Below are positions 17,576 to 27,183 of a DNA stretch of 64,000 bases, piece after piece. Origin of the DNA: Hymenobacter nitidus (GTDB lineage: Bacteria > Bacteroidota > Bacteroidia > Cytophagales > Hymenobacteraceae). The notes under the pieces were generated by a model that was given only the letters and a program-made list of their open reading frames with translations, had not been told where the DNA came from and searched no databases. The translations under genes were made by a program, and so were the position numbers. Position 1 is the stretch's first letter, and the number at the start of each line of letters is the position of its first letter. Location: assembly GCF_020447315.1 (NCBI RefSeq), contig NZ_JAJADQ010000016.1, positions 1 to 64,000 on the forward strand, read 5' to 3'.

Positions 17576-18018
17576 TATCGGTTTTAATAGCTGGTTCTTT
17601 TAGGAGCGAACAACCCAGTGAGCCCTTGATGAGCCCATTGCCACTGCGCAGACTCGCACTAAAAATGGCCCATACGTGCCAGAGAACCGCTTGCATCAAC
17701 TATAAACCGGGTGCGATGAGCCTATTGAGAGCCCATTCGCTGAGGAGTACATAGTAGACAACATCCGCCTTACTGTTTACGCAGCCGTTGAACTGCGGCT
17801 TCATCCGCAGGGGCAACCCCTGATAGGTCAAGCGAGCCCTCCCCCGCTTCCCCCTCCTCGCCCTCATAGCCGACTGATGTACGCCTGAAACTCGCCCGGC
17901 GCATCTTTGGGCCGCAGTATCCGCTGCCTGCAACTATAGGCATGGTTTCCTTGCCAATTAGTATTCAACCAAACCCTTAGCAGAAGACCGATTCGGCCCA
18001 AACGCAAGTAACACGTAA
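17576..18018. other. No convincing gene
   Basis: Overlapping short frames on both strands without protein character. The stretch leads into the hipBA promoter. No repeat or RNA gene was recognised. Confidence 0.5.
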
Positions 18019-18169
18019 TACTTTTGACTGATATGTCATACACCGTGTAGTAAATCAGGCCTTATTGCATGATTTATCACTCAATGTTGTTTCACAGTAG
18101 CTGCAAACGTAACTTGCACGATAAGTCATTCAAAAGTCACCGTTTTTAGCCTTTATGACTGATATATCA
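18019..18169 (+). promoter_or_regulatory. hipBA promoter with four operator-like palindromes
   Basis: TACTTTTG at 18019-18026 matches the Bacteroidota -7 box (TAnnTTTG). Four related 10-bp sites follow: TGATATGTCA (18029-18038), TGATTTATCA (18070-18079), CGATAAGTCA (18119-18128) and the perfect palindrome TGATATATCA (18160-18169). The spacings are 41, 49 and 41 bp. The first site overlaps the expected transcription start and the last overlaps the hipB start region. I infer autorepression by the HipB-like protein. Confidence 0.7.
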
Positions 18170-18520
18170 TACATCCACTGGGCAGCAATGAGTGATGATG
18201 CTTTGGCAGCCCACATTGGGGCCTTTGTGAAGCATCACCGACTAACCCGGAACAAATCACAAGAAGCCATAGCCCACGCCGCGGGCATTAGCCGGTCAAC
18301 ACTCAGTCTATTGGAGCGGGGACAAACGGTAACCGTTGCCACCCTGATTCAGGTGTTGCGGGTGCTCGATTTGCTCTATACTATGGAGGCGTTTACCGTC
18401 CCCAAAATGGTCAGCCCGCTAGCCATTGCTAAGCTGGAGCAGACCAAGCGAATTCGAGCATGGTCGACGGGCAAAGCCAGTAAAGCGTCACAAGGCGGGA
18501 AACGAAACACCGATTGGTAA
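18155..18520 (+). CDS. hipB: HipB-like antitoxin, XRE-family helix-turn-helix
   Basis: A 121-residue protein. The XRE helix-turn-helix spans about residues 20-75, with IGAFVKHHRLTRNKSQEAIA then AAGISRSTLSLLERGQ. It would bind DNA as a dimer, neutralise the HipA-like kinase and repress the pair. It ends 2 bp before the toxin gene start. An ATG at 18188 (MSDDALAAHIG) is an alternative start and may be the true one, because the fourth operator palindrome lies between the two starts. The C-terminal 30 residues are basic and probably flexible. Confidence 0.9.
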   Translation: MTDISYIHWAAMSDDALAAHIGAFVKHHRLTRNKSQEAIAHAAGISRSTLSLLERGQTVTVATLIQVLRVLDLLYTMEAFTVPKMVSPLAIAKLEQTKRIRAWSTGKASKASQGGKRNTDW

Positions 18521-18522
18521 CG

Positions 18523-19836
18523 ATGAAAGTAGCTAAAATCAATATTTGGGATGAGTTCGTGGGGGCCGTATTCTGGGACGAAGCAACCGGCACCGCCACC
18601 TTTGAGTACGACCCGGCCTTTAAAAGACAAGGCTGGGATTTGGCTCCGCTTAAGATGCCCGTCTCCTCGTCGCAGGCCATTTTTTCCTTCCCCGAACTGC
18701 GCAAAAAGGAGAAAAGCGGGCTTGATACCTTCAAGGGACTGCCTGGGCTGCTGGCCGATGTGTTGCCCGACCGCTACGGCAATGAATTAATCAATCTGTG
18801 GCTATCGCAGCAGGGCCGCCCAACGGACAGCATGAATCCGGTGGAGATGCTCTGCTTTATTGGCCAACGGGGCATGGGAGCCCTGGAATTTGAGCCCACC
18901 ACCCTGAAAGAAAACAAGAATACGTTTTCGGTAGAAATTGACAGCTTAGTGGCGGTGGCGCAAAAGATGCTTTCCACCAAGCAGGAGTTCCTGGCCCATA
19001 TGAATCAAGGCGAGGAAAAGGCCCTGATGGAAATCCTAAAAATAGGCACTTCCGCCGGGGGCGCCCGTCCTAAAGCGGTAATTGCCTACAACGAAAAAAC
19101 CGGGGAGGTGAAATCCGGGCAAACCAAAGCGCCTCAGGGATTCGAACACTGGCTGCTCAAACTCGATGGGGTCAGCGATGTCCAACTGGGGGCCACCCAC
19201 GGCTACGGGCGGGTAGAGATGGCCTACTACAACATGGCCCTCGCGTGTGGCATCGACATGATGCCCTCGCGACTGCTGGAGGAGAATGGCCGGGCGCATT
19301 TTATGACCAAGCGGTTCGACCGGGACGGCGGCAGCACCAAACACCACGTGCAGACCCTGTGCGCAATCAATCACTTCGACTACACTGCTGTGACCAGCTT
19401 TAGCTACGAGCAGTTGTTTCAAACGATGCGGGAGCTTGGGCTGTCCTATCCCGAAGCGGAGCAGATGTTCCGGCGGATGGTGTTCAACGTGATAGCACGC
19501 AACTGCGACGATCACACGAAGAACTTCGCTTTTCGGCTGAAAAAAGACCACGACTGGGAATCAACCCCCGCGTACGATGTGTGCCACGCGTACCGACCCG
19601 GGAGCCCGTGGGTCAGCCAGCACGCGTTGAGTGTGAACGGCAAGCGACAGGGTATTTCCCGGGATGATTTGCTAAGCATCGGCCGCTCCATTCGGACGAG
19701 GAGTGCTGTCGACAAAGCCCAGAGCATTATTACGGAAATCAGCGAGACCGTTAATCGGTGGCCCTCTTTTGCCGAGGAGGTGAATGTGGCCCCGAACTTA
19801 CGCGATGCCGTTGCAGCAACCCTGCTAAAGCTATAG
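18523..19836 (+). CDS. hipA: HipA-like serine/threonine kinase toxin
   Basis: A 437-residue protein, the usual HipA length. From N to C: the HipA N-terminal domain (about residues 1-120), the Gly-rich ATP loop GTSAGGARPKAVI (175-187), FMTKRFDRDG (260-269), the catalytic loop ARNCDDHTKNFAF (325-337), and the metal-binding YDV (351-353). All kinase landmarks are present, so it should be active. Known HipA phosphorylates glutamyl-tRNA synthetase and causes growth arrest; the target here is not known. The start at 18523 is the ATG nearest the hipB stop. It may act as an element-stabilising or anti-phage toxin-antitoxin pair. Confidence 0.94.
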   Translation: MKVAKINIWDEFVGAVFWDEATGTATFEYDPAFKRQGWDLAPLKMPVSSSQAIFSFPELRKKEKSGLDTFKGLPGLLADVLPDRYGNELINLWLSQQGRPTDSMNPVEMLCFIGQRGMGALEFEPTTLKENKNTFSVEIDSLVAVAQKMLSTKQEFLAHMNQGEEKALMEILKIGTSAGGARPKAVIAYNEKTGEVKSGQTKAPQGFEHWLLKLDGVSDVQLGATHGYGRVEMAYYNMALACGIDMMPSRLLEENGRAHFMTKRFDRDGGSTKHHVQTLCAINHFDYTAVTSFSYEQLFQTMRELGLSYPEAEQMFRRMVFNVIARNCDDHTKNFAFRLKKDHDWESTPAYDVCHAYRPGSPWVSQHALSVNGKRQGISRDDLLSIGRSIRTRSAVDKAQSIITEISETVNRWPSFAEEVNVAPNLRDAVAATLLKL

Positions 19837-20103
19837 ACAGCTCTCCCATGAGCACAGCTCCAAATGGAGACGGCGCAACTCCGTCCGCCAGTGGGCAATT
19901 CAGCTGACAGAGCATTTCAGGCATTTCCCCAGTACCGGGCGCCGCCGGCCGCCAGAGGCGGGTCGGACTTCGTGCAAATCCATCGGCTCCAATGAAGCAT
20001 GCTTACTGGAACGCGTCCACTGCCCGGATTCCGGGAGAAGCACGGACAATTTAGGTATCATAAGTATTAATTATAATGCCTGCCATCTCTTGCAGCCTCA
20101 AAC
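19837..20103. other. No gene seen between hipA and the recombinase control region
   Basis: About 270 bp without a protein-like frame. It becomes A/T-rich toward the recombinase. A degenerate copy of the dyad arm (TTAGGTATCATAAGT) lies at 20051-20065. Confidence 0.5.
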
Positions 20104-20146
20104 AAAACTTAGGTTCCATAATTGTTCATTATCGGACCTAGGTTTT
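20104..20146. promoter_or_regulatory. Dyad upstream of the tyrosine recombinase: operator or recombination core site
   Basis: The 19-bp arms AAAACTTAGGTTCCATAAT (20104-20122) and ATTATCGGACCTAGGTTTT (20128-20146) are inverted copies, 16 of 19 matching, separated by a 5-bp spacer. A third, direct copy of the inner arm (12 of 15) is at 20051-20065. A -7-like box TACCTTTA lies at 20150-20157. The geometry suits either an autoregulatory operator or the inverted core sites of a tyrosine recombinase. The partner attachment site was not found in this window. Confidence 0.55.
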
Positions 20147-20200
20147 GCGTACCTTTAGCCGGCGGCAATACCCGGATGTGGGACGGTCGCCGACGAGTAA

Positions 20201-21208
20201 ATGGCTGCCAAACCCAACAAGCATCTGCCGGCCGTGACCGGCGAACTACCGGCGCTGGCCTTGGCCAATGACCTGGCCAACCAAGTAGCGCCTAATGTGG
20301 GGCGCTACCTCACCCTAGGCTTAGAAGGCGCCGACAACACTCGTTTGGCGTACTCGGCCGACCTGCGCAGCTACGAAGCCTTCTGCGCCGCACACGAGTT
20401 CACTCCCTGGCCGGCCGACGTGGCCACGCTGGCCAGCTACGTGGCGCACCTGGCCGACCTTCCGCGCAAGCTGGCCACCATCAACCGGCACCTGGCCGCC
20501 ATTGAGAAAAACCACCAGCTGCTCGGGTTACCCTCGGCCGTCAACGCGCCGGCATTGGACGTACTGCGCAAGGGCGTGGCCCGCGCCGTGGGCAAAAAGC
20601 AAAAACAGGCCCCAGCGTTTTCGGTGGCCCACTTAAAAAAATGCATCGCCGCACTTGACTTGAATAGACCCGAAGGCGTACGCGCGCGCGCACTCCTATT
20701 AATAGGGTTCACCGGCGCCTTCCGCCGCTCCGAACTCGTTGGCCTGAACCTGGAGCATATTGAGCTTACCGATGCGGCCCTGGTCTTGAATTTACCCAAA
20801 AGCAAAACCAACCAGGCCGGTGAGTTGGAGCAAAAAGCCGTTTTCTACGCTTCCAATCCGTTGTTCTGCCCCATCCGGGCATACAAAGCTTGGGTGGAGT
20901 TGCTGGGCGAGCGCAGCACCGGGCCGCTATTCGTGTCGCTTTTACGAGGCAAAACCGGCGAAGCCGGCACCCCTTCCCGCCGCCGCCTGTCGGACCGGCG
21001 CGTGAACCTGCTCGTCAAAGAGCACTTAGGCGAGAAATACTCTGCTCACTCACTGCGGGCCTCGTTCATCACCACCGCCAAGCTAAACGGGCAATCCAAC
21101 GAGTTTATCAAAAACCAGACTAAGCAGAAATCCGATGCCATGATCAGCCGCTACTCCCGGCTGGACGATATCATTGCGTATAACGCGGCTCATTCACTGG
21201 GCTTATGA
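20201..21208 (+). CDS. Tyrosine recombinase / integrase
   Basis: A 335-residue protein. The SAM-like N-terminal core-binding domain is at about residues 25-125 and the catalytic domain at 135-330. Catalytic residues: R175 (GAFRRSEL), K about 202, H283 and R286 (HSLRASF), Y318 (SRYSR). The usual second HxxR-downstream His/Trp is not obvious (NQTKQK segment), a common variation. It should integrate, excise or resolve the element. It has no obvious partner gene. Its location between the transfer module and the defence cargo suits an integrase of an ICE or a plasmid resolvase-type recombinase. Confidence 0.9.
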   Translation: MAAKPNKHLPAVTGELPALALANDLANQVAPNVGRYLTLGLEGADNTRLAYSADLRSYEAFCAAHEFTPWPADVATLASYVAHLADLPRKLATINRHLAAIEKNHQLLGLPSAVNAPALDVLRKGVARAVGKKQKQAPAFSVAHLKKCIAALDLNRPEGVRARALLLIGFTGAFRRSELVGLNLEHIELTDAALVLNLPKSKTNQAGELEQKAVFYASNPLFCPIRAYKAWVELLGERSTGPLFVSLLRGKTGEAGTPSRRRLSDRRVNLLVKEHLGEKYSAHSLRASFITTAKLNGQSNEFIKNQTKQKSDAMISRYSRLDDIIAYNAAHSLGL

Positions 21209-21678
21209 TATCGTAGCTTTCGATATGTAGGCCACTTCTCACTCTTGCCTAGATGCGGCGTGCCGGAAATCTACCTGACTGACTGACCTCGGCAATTCCC
21301 GTGAGTTACACCAACTGGATTATATCTCCGTAGAGGCCAACCCGCATAATACTACCTCTAAGATTATGGCCAACTCGACCAAGGGTGTTGTTATCCTGGC
21401 GCCTCTCAATCCGCCGTAGCGGGCACTGCTGGCCTGCTCATTGTGTCCAATTTCCTGAAGGCTGGCCCGTTGAAAGGGCGATAGCGCGAATACATTCACG
21501 TCACAAGCAACTGCTTCAATCCATCTGCTATCACTAACACTTTACATTTAATACAAGCGGAGAGCGATGAAAAAGTCCTGGTTGTTACCTGTGAAGCAGC
21601 ATCTTTGAAAACTCTGCGGAAACGGCCTATCCATTAGCAAGAAATTGGTTTCCGCCATAATTCAATTGTTGATCCAGT
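21209..21678. other. No convincing gene
   Basis: About 470 bp with stops in all frames. A short stretch near 21340-21415 reads protein-like on the + strand but lacks a start and ends quickly, so it may be a gene remnant. A small hairpin (ATATCG...CGATAT) follows the recombinase stop without a T-run. Confidence 0.5.
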
Positions 21679-23241
21679 ATGGAACGCTACTTGGTTGAGG
21701 AATTTTACAAGGCAGATCACGATGCATTTGAGCGCCATGCCAATGCTGGTAGCGAACTTGAACTGCTTTTTCCTTTATCATCAGTTGGTTTTACGCAAAG
21801 CAGCGTTGATATCGTTCAGGACTATAGCATGGTTTCTTACTGCTGCGAGACGATTGCTCCTTTCATATCGGTGATCAGCTCTGGATACGAGAACAAAGAC
21901 CGCATACATCTATACTTCAGGATAACCTGCAAATCAACTGACACCTCCTCTTTACGAGAGGAGCTCGCGTATTTTTCTGAGGTCATAAGCCAAGAGCTTA
22001 CGGTCTATGACGATATAGATGTTATTTCTTTTTGGGCTACAGTAGCTGAGTATGAGGAAAGCTTTGACAAAAGGGTATTCCACTTCCCGGATCTGATTAA
22101 TGGATATTGGGCGAACCTGGTCAATCAAGGGCACTCGGAAATTGCCTCGGAATACCATAAATCCGAAAGAAAATACTTCAACAAACTTTACCGCAAGTAC
22201 CCCGAGCAGAGCTATCTGTTCTGGCGGAATCCACTCTCCATAGACTTCGCGGATCCAATCTACTTCTCAACCGAAAATTGGATCATTCCCCCGGGAACCG
22301 ATCTGAACGGTGCCTTGGCCTTGTATTCCGGCATCGGGCACACCACCAGGTTGGAACAAGCTGAGAAAGTGCATTACAATGGCTCACTCGTATTGGTCTC
22401 GGATACCGCCGCGTTATACTTCAGGCAGCTTGATCAGCTCTTTCATTCCATAAAATGCACTGCCCTCCTGTTGGCTCAGCGGCATAGCCCCACGCCTGAG
22501 TTGCACTTAAACGCCATCATCACACATGACCCCGGTTTTCAGGGCCACCTTTTCAAGGACAATAACGTCCCGGGCAAAAAGGCTCACAGCTTCACCAGAA
22601 CTGTTAAAATCGATACGGAACAGATAAGCTATCATCTTTCAGAACTGGGCGACATCGTTGTTGCCGGTTACAAGGATTTCAAATATGTGTTTTTTAGTGA
22701 AAGCCCCCTAAGCTTTGAACAACTCAAAGAGTTGAACAAATTCCTGTACCCAGCATACGCAAAAACACAAACCATACTTGAAGCTTCAGTTACTGAAGAA
22801 TGCAAATGGCCAGAATTGGATGACGAGAAGTTCGAGGAGCTTTGTTATGATATTCTGTATTGCGATCCAAGATTCGACTCGAATACTATTCAAAAAATGG
22901 GCAATTCCCGTTCGAGGGATGGTGGTAGGGATATAGTAATCAAAACCCGGACGGTGCCAGGCAGACCACCAGAGTTATACGTGTTCCAGTGCAAATACTT
23001 GTCTACCCGCACGTCGCTGTCAGCGGCAAAATTGCCAAACGCGGCTAATGTCATTATGCAGTATGGCGCACAAGGGTATGGGGTTTTCACGACAACTGTA
23101 ATAGACGCCACCTTATATGATATGCTAGCCGGGTTTGTCAAGAACGGGCACCTGCACAATTATCACTGCTGGTCCAGATATGAACTCGAGCGCTTCCTCA
23201 ACAGGCATCAGATGATAAAGCGCAAATACTTCACCCCCTAA
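21679..23241 (+). CDS. Mrr-type restriction endonuclease with large N-terminal region
   Basis: A 520-residue protein. The C-terminal third (about residues 370-520) is an Mrr-like PD-(D/E)XK domain: FEELCYDIL, then RDGGRDIVI and FQCKY, giving the D...QxK catalytic pattern of Mrr. The N-terminal 370 residues are not recognised and may read a substrate or sense a signal. Mrr-type enzymes cut modified or foreign DNA. The gene is visibly richer in A/T than its neighbours, which suggests separate acquisition. It stands alone, with 470 bp before and 345 bp after. Confidence 0.85.
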   Translation: MERYLVEEFYKADHDAFERHANAGSELELLFPLSSVGFTQSSVDIVQDYSMVSYCCETIAPFISVISSGYENKDRIHLYFRITCKSTDTSSLREELAYFSEVISQELTVYDDIDVISFWATVAEYEESFDKRVFHFPDLINGYWANLVNQGHSEIASEYHKSERKYFNKLYRKYPEQSYLFWRNPLSIDFADPIYFSTENWIIPPGTDLNGALALYSGIGHTTRLEQAEKVHYNGSLVLVSDTAALYFRQLDQLFHSIKCTALLLAQRHSPTPELHLNAIITHDPGFQGHLFKDNNVPGKKAHSFTRTVKIDTEQISYHLSELGDIVVAGYKDFKYVFFSESPLSFEQLKELNKFLYPAYAKTQTILEASVTEECKWPELDDEKFEELCYDILYCDPRFDSNTIQKMGNSRSRDGGRDIVIKTRTVPGRPPELYVFQCKYLSTRTSLSAAKLPNAANVIMQYGAQGYGVFTTTVIDATLYDMLAGFVKNGHLHNYHCWSRYELERFLNRHQMIKRKYFTP

Positions 23242-23586
23242 TAACCGCTTCCGAGCCACCTGGCTCACCGGTACTGGAAGTGACTGGGAGAATGCGGGCA
23301 CCCGATTCCCGCTGCGGCCACGGCATTCGCCAGTCGGTGATCGCTGCCAATCACCATACCGCTTACCAGCCACGGCGCTGAACGGGCAGCAAGCCCGCTG
23401 CAGACGGCTGCACCAAGCTGGTATGCCACACGGAACCCCACCCCCAGAGGAGCTTCCTGATGCTGCCAAGCGATTCCGAGCACCTGCTCCACCTGTCGGG
23501 GCCATCTGATTTATACCCGCTTGGGCTGCACCCCTGTTCAACCATAACCAGTGAACGGGGCGCGCCCAGCAGGAGTTGAATGAGCT
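23242..23586. other. No gene seen; one imperfect hairpin near the end
   Basis: Only weak antisense frames are present. At about 23531-23561, CCCCTGTTCA and TGAACGGGG form a hairpin with one bulged base. It lies just before the Vsr gene and could be a terminator without a good T-run, or a control site. Confidence 0.45.
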
Positions 23587-24057
23587 ATGGCTGATAAGAT
23601 TTCTCCCCAACGGCGCAGCTTCAACATGTCCCGGATCCGCAGCAGGAACACCAGGCCTGAGGTTACGGTGCGGAAATGGCTCCACAGTCAAGGGCTGCGT
23701 TTCAGGGTTCACTGCCAGACCCTCCCGGCCAGACCTGACATTGTGCTGCCGCGCTTCCGGGCGGTGGTTCTGGTACACGGCTGCTTCTGGCATGCACACG
23801 AGGATTGCTGCTGCTTTAAAATCCCTGCCTCACGAACGGAGTGGTGGTTGCGCAAGTTGGGGCGCAACAAAGCCCGTGACTGGCAGCAGCAACGGGAGCT
23901 GGAATTAGCAGGATGGCGTGTATTTGTTGTGTGGGAATGCGAGCTGAAATCAGCGCGACGGGCAGAAACGCTTGAGAAACTGAGAGATGGTATTACACAG
24001 CCTGATAATGATGTTCCGCTATGTGATTTGCAAGCGGATTATTCTGGTTATAATTAG
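23587..24057 (+). CDS. vsr: Very short patch repair (Vsr) endonuclease
   Basis: A 156-residue protein, the usual Vsr length. Family motifs: MSRIRSRNTRPE near the N-terminus, the catalytic Asp in ARPDIVLP, HGCFWHAH with the metal and catalytic His residues, a Cys cluster, and GWRVFVVWECEL. Vsr nicks T:G mismatches made by deamination of 5-methylcytosine. It is paired here with the C5-cytosine methyltransferase at the far end of the same operon. It leads the Druantia-like gene set, 35 bp before the next gene. Confidence 0.95.
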   Translation: MADKISPQRRSFNMSRIRSRNTRPEVTVRKWLHSQGLRFRVHCQTLPARPDIVLPRFRAVVLVHGCFWHAHEDCCCFKIPASRTEWWLRKLGRNKARDWQQQRELELAGWRVFVVWECELKSARRAETLEKLRDGITQPDNDVPLCDLQADYSGYN

Positions 24058-24092
24058 CCTCGGAAATCACAAAATTCGTCCGCAAGGCCAGG

Positions 24093-27000
24093 ATGATGAA
24101 TTATATTGAGTGGAATAATCTACTAGGTGACCAATTATTCAAACAGAAGCGCAAGGAACAGGAAGTCTTTTTGTTCCTGACCAAAGAACAGGTTATTGAA
24201 GCGGGCTGGCAGGCGGCCGAAGCTCCAGGAGCCTTCGATCCCGACGAGGAGGCTGGCGAATGCCTGGACGATGCTTACATCTGGCGCAATTTCCTGGGCT
24301 GCGTCAAAGCAGGGCCCGCTGGTGCTGGCGGCAACAGTACGCCTTTGCTGGACAGGACTTACAAGTGCTTTACCCGTTGGCTGGCACTGCGGCCAGCCGG
24401 CAAGTCACTGGGTGAACGGATACTCCGGCAAAATGGGGAGGAGATCCTGGTACGCCACCCCTTGCACCTAGCGTACCTGCTGTTGTTCACAATGCCATTC
24501 GGCTCGGGCGGGGCCGCGATGACCAGCCGGGGGTATTACGATTCCCTCAACAACTGGCTGCACGACAATAATCTGCTTCCCTCTGGGGGGCGAGTGGACA
24601 AAATTGCCCTCAGGGAAATTGGCGGAGAAGGCGGTTGGCAGCGGATGTGGCAATCGGTCGGCGAATGGAGCACGGTCACGTGCGGGGGCGCCCTGGGGGC
24701 AGTGCGGAATCGGGCCAACGCTTGGCCCGCGTGGCCTTACGTGGGTTGGCCCCTTGCCCAGTGCCTGCTTCCGCCGCGGGCGCTGCAGCAGCTCAAGCAA
24801 TTCTTCGTCAAGAATAACCTGGTTCCGGGTATACCCTGCCCACCCGCCAGGATGCGTCAGTTGCTGCTGCATACCAGCGGTGAAGAGCTAAGCCTGCCCC
24901 AGCTCACCCGGACCAGCTTAGCCCATGCGGAAAGCGAGTTGGGTAACAGCATTGTGGAAATGGTACTGGGAATGCTGCGCACCTGGAATGGCAGCACCAA
25001 CTACTCGCGGCGCACCAGCTACCCGGGCGAAGACGGGCATCCGAGAAGCGGCAAGGAGCAGGAAATGGGTGAAACGATGGCCCGCCTGATGCCCTTTGTG
25101 CAACTGGACCCGGCCAACGAGCGGGTAATATGGTACCACCGGGTACGGATTCAGATCCCGCTGCCGGATGATTTCACGCTGCATGGATCAGGATACGAAC
25201 CCACCCCATGCCCCACTGCCACCCCGGAATGGTCGGCGCCAGTCCGCAACCTGGGAATCGGGTTCAGCCCCAAAGTGCTGTATGATCCGGTGAACAGGTG
25301 GCGGGCGGTGTACCGTCCAACCGACACGCAGCTTTTCGTTGCGGCCAGCCGCTATGGACTGCCCCACTGGGCCCCTGTGGAGGAATTGGAACAGGGCGTG
25401 GAAATGCTTTTACTGTGCCGCGAGGGTGAGATCGGGGGGCACGTCCGGGCCTGGGGCCAGGCATTTGGGGCCAGGGGCTCATTCCTGGAGCTGAAAGACT
25501 ACGATGGAATTCCAGAAGGGCACTGCCTATTCCGCCTTAAGAACCCGGTCAACGCATGCCCAGGGGTTGGGGAACTGGTGCTGGCAACGGGAGCCCGGCT
25601 GGTGGCAGAGGGCGGCATGCGCTGGGCCGCCCGCACCTATTTACAGGCGTTGCCACCGGGTTTCCGGCTGATCAACGCGGCAGGCGAGCATTCCGTGTGC
25701 ATGCGGCTGGCAGAAGGACAGGTGCTGACCCTGGAGCGGGACTCCTCCGAGCCCAACAAGTGGTACTTGCCGCGCGAAGCGGCCGGTGCGGGAAGCTTCA
25801 CTGTGTTCGTTGCCGGCCTGGAATTGGCAACTGACGGATACAGGTATGAGCTGGCTCAGCCCGTAACCTCCCCTGCCGTCAACGGCATAAAAAAGGGCCC
25901 CTACAACGACGATCTGACCGGGCAGGCGCCTGACATGGCCGGGACAGGAATGGTCGTTTTTTACAACGGCTATCAATTAGAAGAGGCCTGCTTGCCCGTC
26001 AAAAACCCGGCAGCACTTTGGTCCCCACCCCACAACTGGCATAACTCCGCTGCCTCCTCCCCGCTCGAGAAGATAAGAAATCACATGATGGTGTACAGCC
26101 CGATCTTCAACCCGGTGGTGGGCAACCACTGGCACGGGACCGGCGAATCTGGCAAAGGCCACGATGAACTGCTGCATCTGCTGACCACCAAGGGAAAGCT
26201 GACGCTGGCGGAGTTCTCGGCTGCCTATGACAGCCTGTGGTCAACCCGGCACCGGAGTGACCAGGACCACGGCTTGCCGACCACGGTACAGAAACGCGGT
26301 GTCATGCGGTTGTACTCCCACATGGGGTTTGGCGATTACGGCTACCGGAAGGACTCCGAGCAAATCACCGCGTTGGCACCTACCTTGCTGGCGTTACCCA
26401 CCAGAACTGCGTCGGTAAGACGCATGCTGCTTACGGGGGGGCGTACCCCTGCCTTGCTGGGGCTGGTGAGGGAGTATATCCGGTGCTCTGCACCCGAGAT
26501 AGAGCTGCTTATAACGGGGCCGGACGCAAGCAACCGCACACTTATTCTTCCTGACACCATTGTGCTGCAGACCGCAGCGCACAATGAGGAAGCTGCAAAA
26601 AACAAGTTTGGCGCCCTGGCGCAGGCGTGTGGCATCCGCTACATCGGATACGAAGCCCACGTGCCGGTGGAGCTGGTCCTGTTTGCCGGGAGCCTGCGCC
26701 AGTACGCCGAAAAACTGTCACCCAATCCCCACGTTGCGCGGGATGGGTGGCGCAAAAAAGTATTTGTGCCCTCTGCTTTGAAATGGCAGGACGTTGCGGA
26801 CGATGAATCCTTCAAGCAGGGTAAGCACCTGATGGAATACACGCTGAGTGACTTTGAGCGGCGTTATGTATGGTGGGACGATGGCTGCCCGCACCAGGTG
26901 GACAAGAACTGGGGGCGGTACCTGGCATTATACGAGGCGCAGGAACGGGTTATCATTCAGGACCACGAAATGATAGCCGTGCCGGCAGCAGCCCCATTGC

Positions 27001-27158
27001 CAGAATTGCTGGCCCGGGCGCTGGTTCTGCTCAGCGGTCACGCGCCAACCACGGACCAGCTTCCTTGCAAGAACGGTCTGCGGCGCTTCAACGTGTACCG
27101 CCAGCCCGGCGCAGGTCTGCTGATTCACTTACTAACCCAAAACCTGGGACAAGCTTAG
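24093..27158 (+). CDS. Large protein of unknown function, DruF-like by position
   Basis: A 1021-residue protein with no motif I can name. It is a mix of alpha and beta segments, rich in Trp, Gly and Pro, with no membrane helix. The N-terminal third has aromatic-rich segments (WPAWPYVGWPLAQC) and the C-terminal third looks like a separate folded domain (YTLSDFERRYVWWDDGCPHQ). It precedes the giant DUF1998 helicase with a 25-bp gap. In Druantia type II systems an uncharacterised large protein accompanies the helicase, so I assign it as DruF-like by context only. The start may be either of two adjacent ATG codons at 24093. Confidence 0.75.
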   Translation: MMNYIEWNNLLGDQLFKQKRKEQEVFLFLTKEQVIEAGWQAAEAPGAFDPDEEAGECLDDAYIWRNFLGCVKAGPAGAGGNSTPLLDRTYKCFTRWLALRPAGKSLGERILRQNGEEILVRHPLHLAYLLLFTMPFGSGGAAMTSRGYYDSLNNWLHDNNLLPSGGRVDKIALREIGGEGGWQRMWQSVGEWSTVTCGGALGAVRNRANAWPAWPYVGWPLAQCLLPPRALQQLKQFFVKNNLVPGIPCPPARMRQLLLHTSGEELSLPQLTRTSLAHAESELGNSIVEMVLGMLRTWNGSTNYSRRTSYPGEDGHPRSGKEQEMGETMARLMPFVQLDPANERVIWYHRVRIQIPLPDDFTLHGSGYEPTPCPTATPEWSAPVRNLGIGFSPKVLYDPVNRWRAVYRPTDTQLFVAASRYGLPHWAPVEELEQGVEMLLLCREGEIGGHVRAWGQAFGARGSFLELKDYDGIPEGHCLFRLKNPVNACPGVGELVLATGARLVAEGGMRWAARTYLQALPPGFRLINAAGEHSVCMRLAEGQVLTLERDSSEPNKWYLPREAAGAGSFTVFVAGLELATDGYRYELAQPVTSPAVNGIKKGPYNDDLTGQAPDMAGTGMVVFYNGYQLEEACLPVKNPAALWSPPHNWHNSAASSPLEKIRNHMMVYSPIFNPVVGNHWHGTGESGKGHDELLHLLTTKGKLTLAEFSAAYDSLWSTRHRSDQDHGLPTTVQKRGVMRLYSHMGFGDYGYRKDSEQITALAPTLLALPTRTASVRRMLLTGGRTPALLGLVREYIRCSAPEIELLITGPDASNRTLILPDTIVLQTAAHNEEAAKNKFGALAQACGIRYIGYEAHVPVELVLFAGSLRQYAEKLSPNPHVARDGWRKKVFVPSALKWQDVADDESFKQGKHLMEYTLSDFERRYVWWDDGCPHQVDKNWGRYLALYEAQERVIIQDHEMIAVPAAAPLPELLARALVLLSGHAPTTDQLPCKNGLRRFNVYRQPGAGLLIHLLTQNLGQA

Positions 27159-27183
27159 GCACTCCCTTATTTCACTCTCTCCC

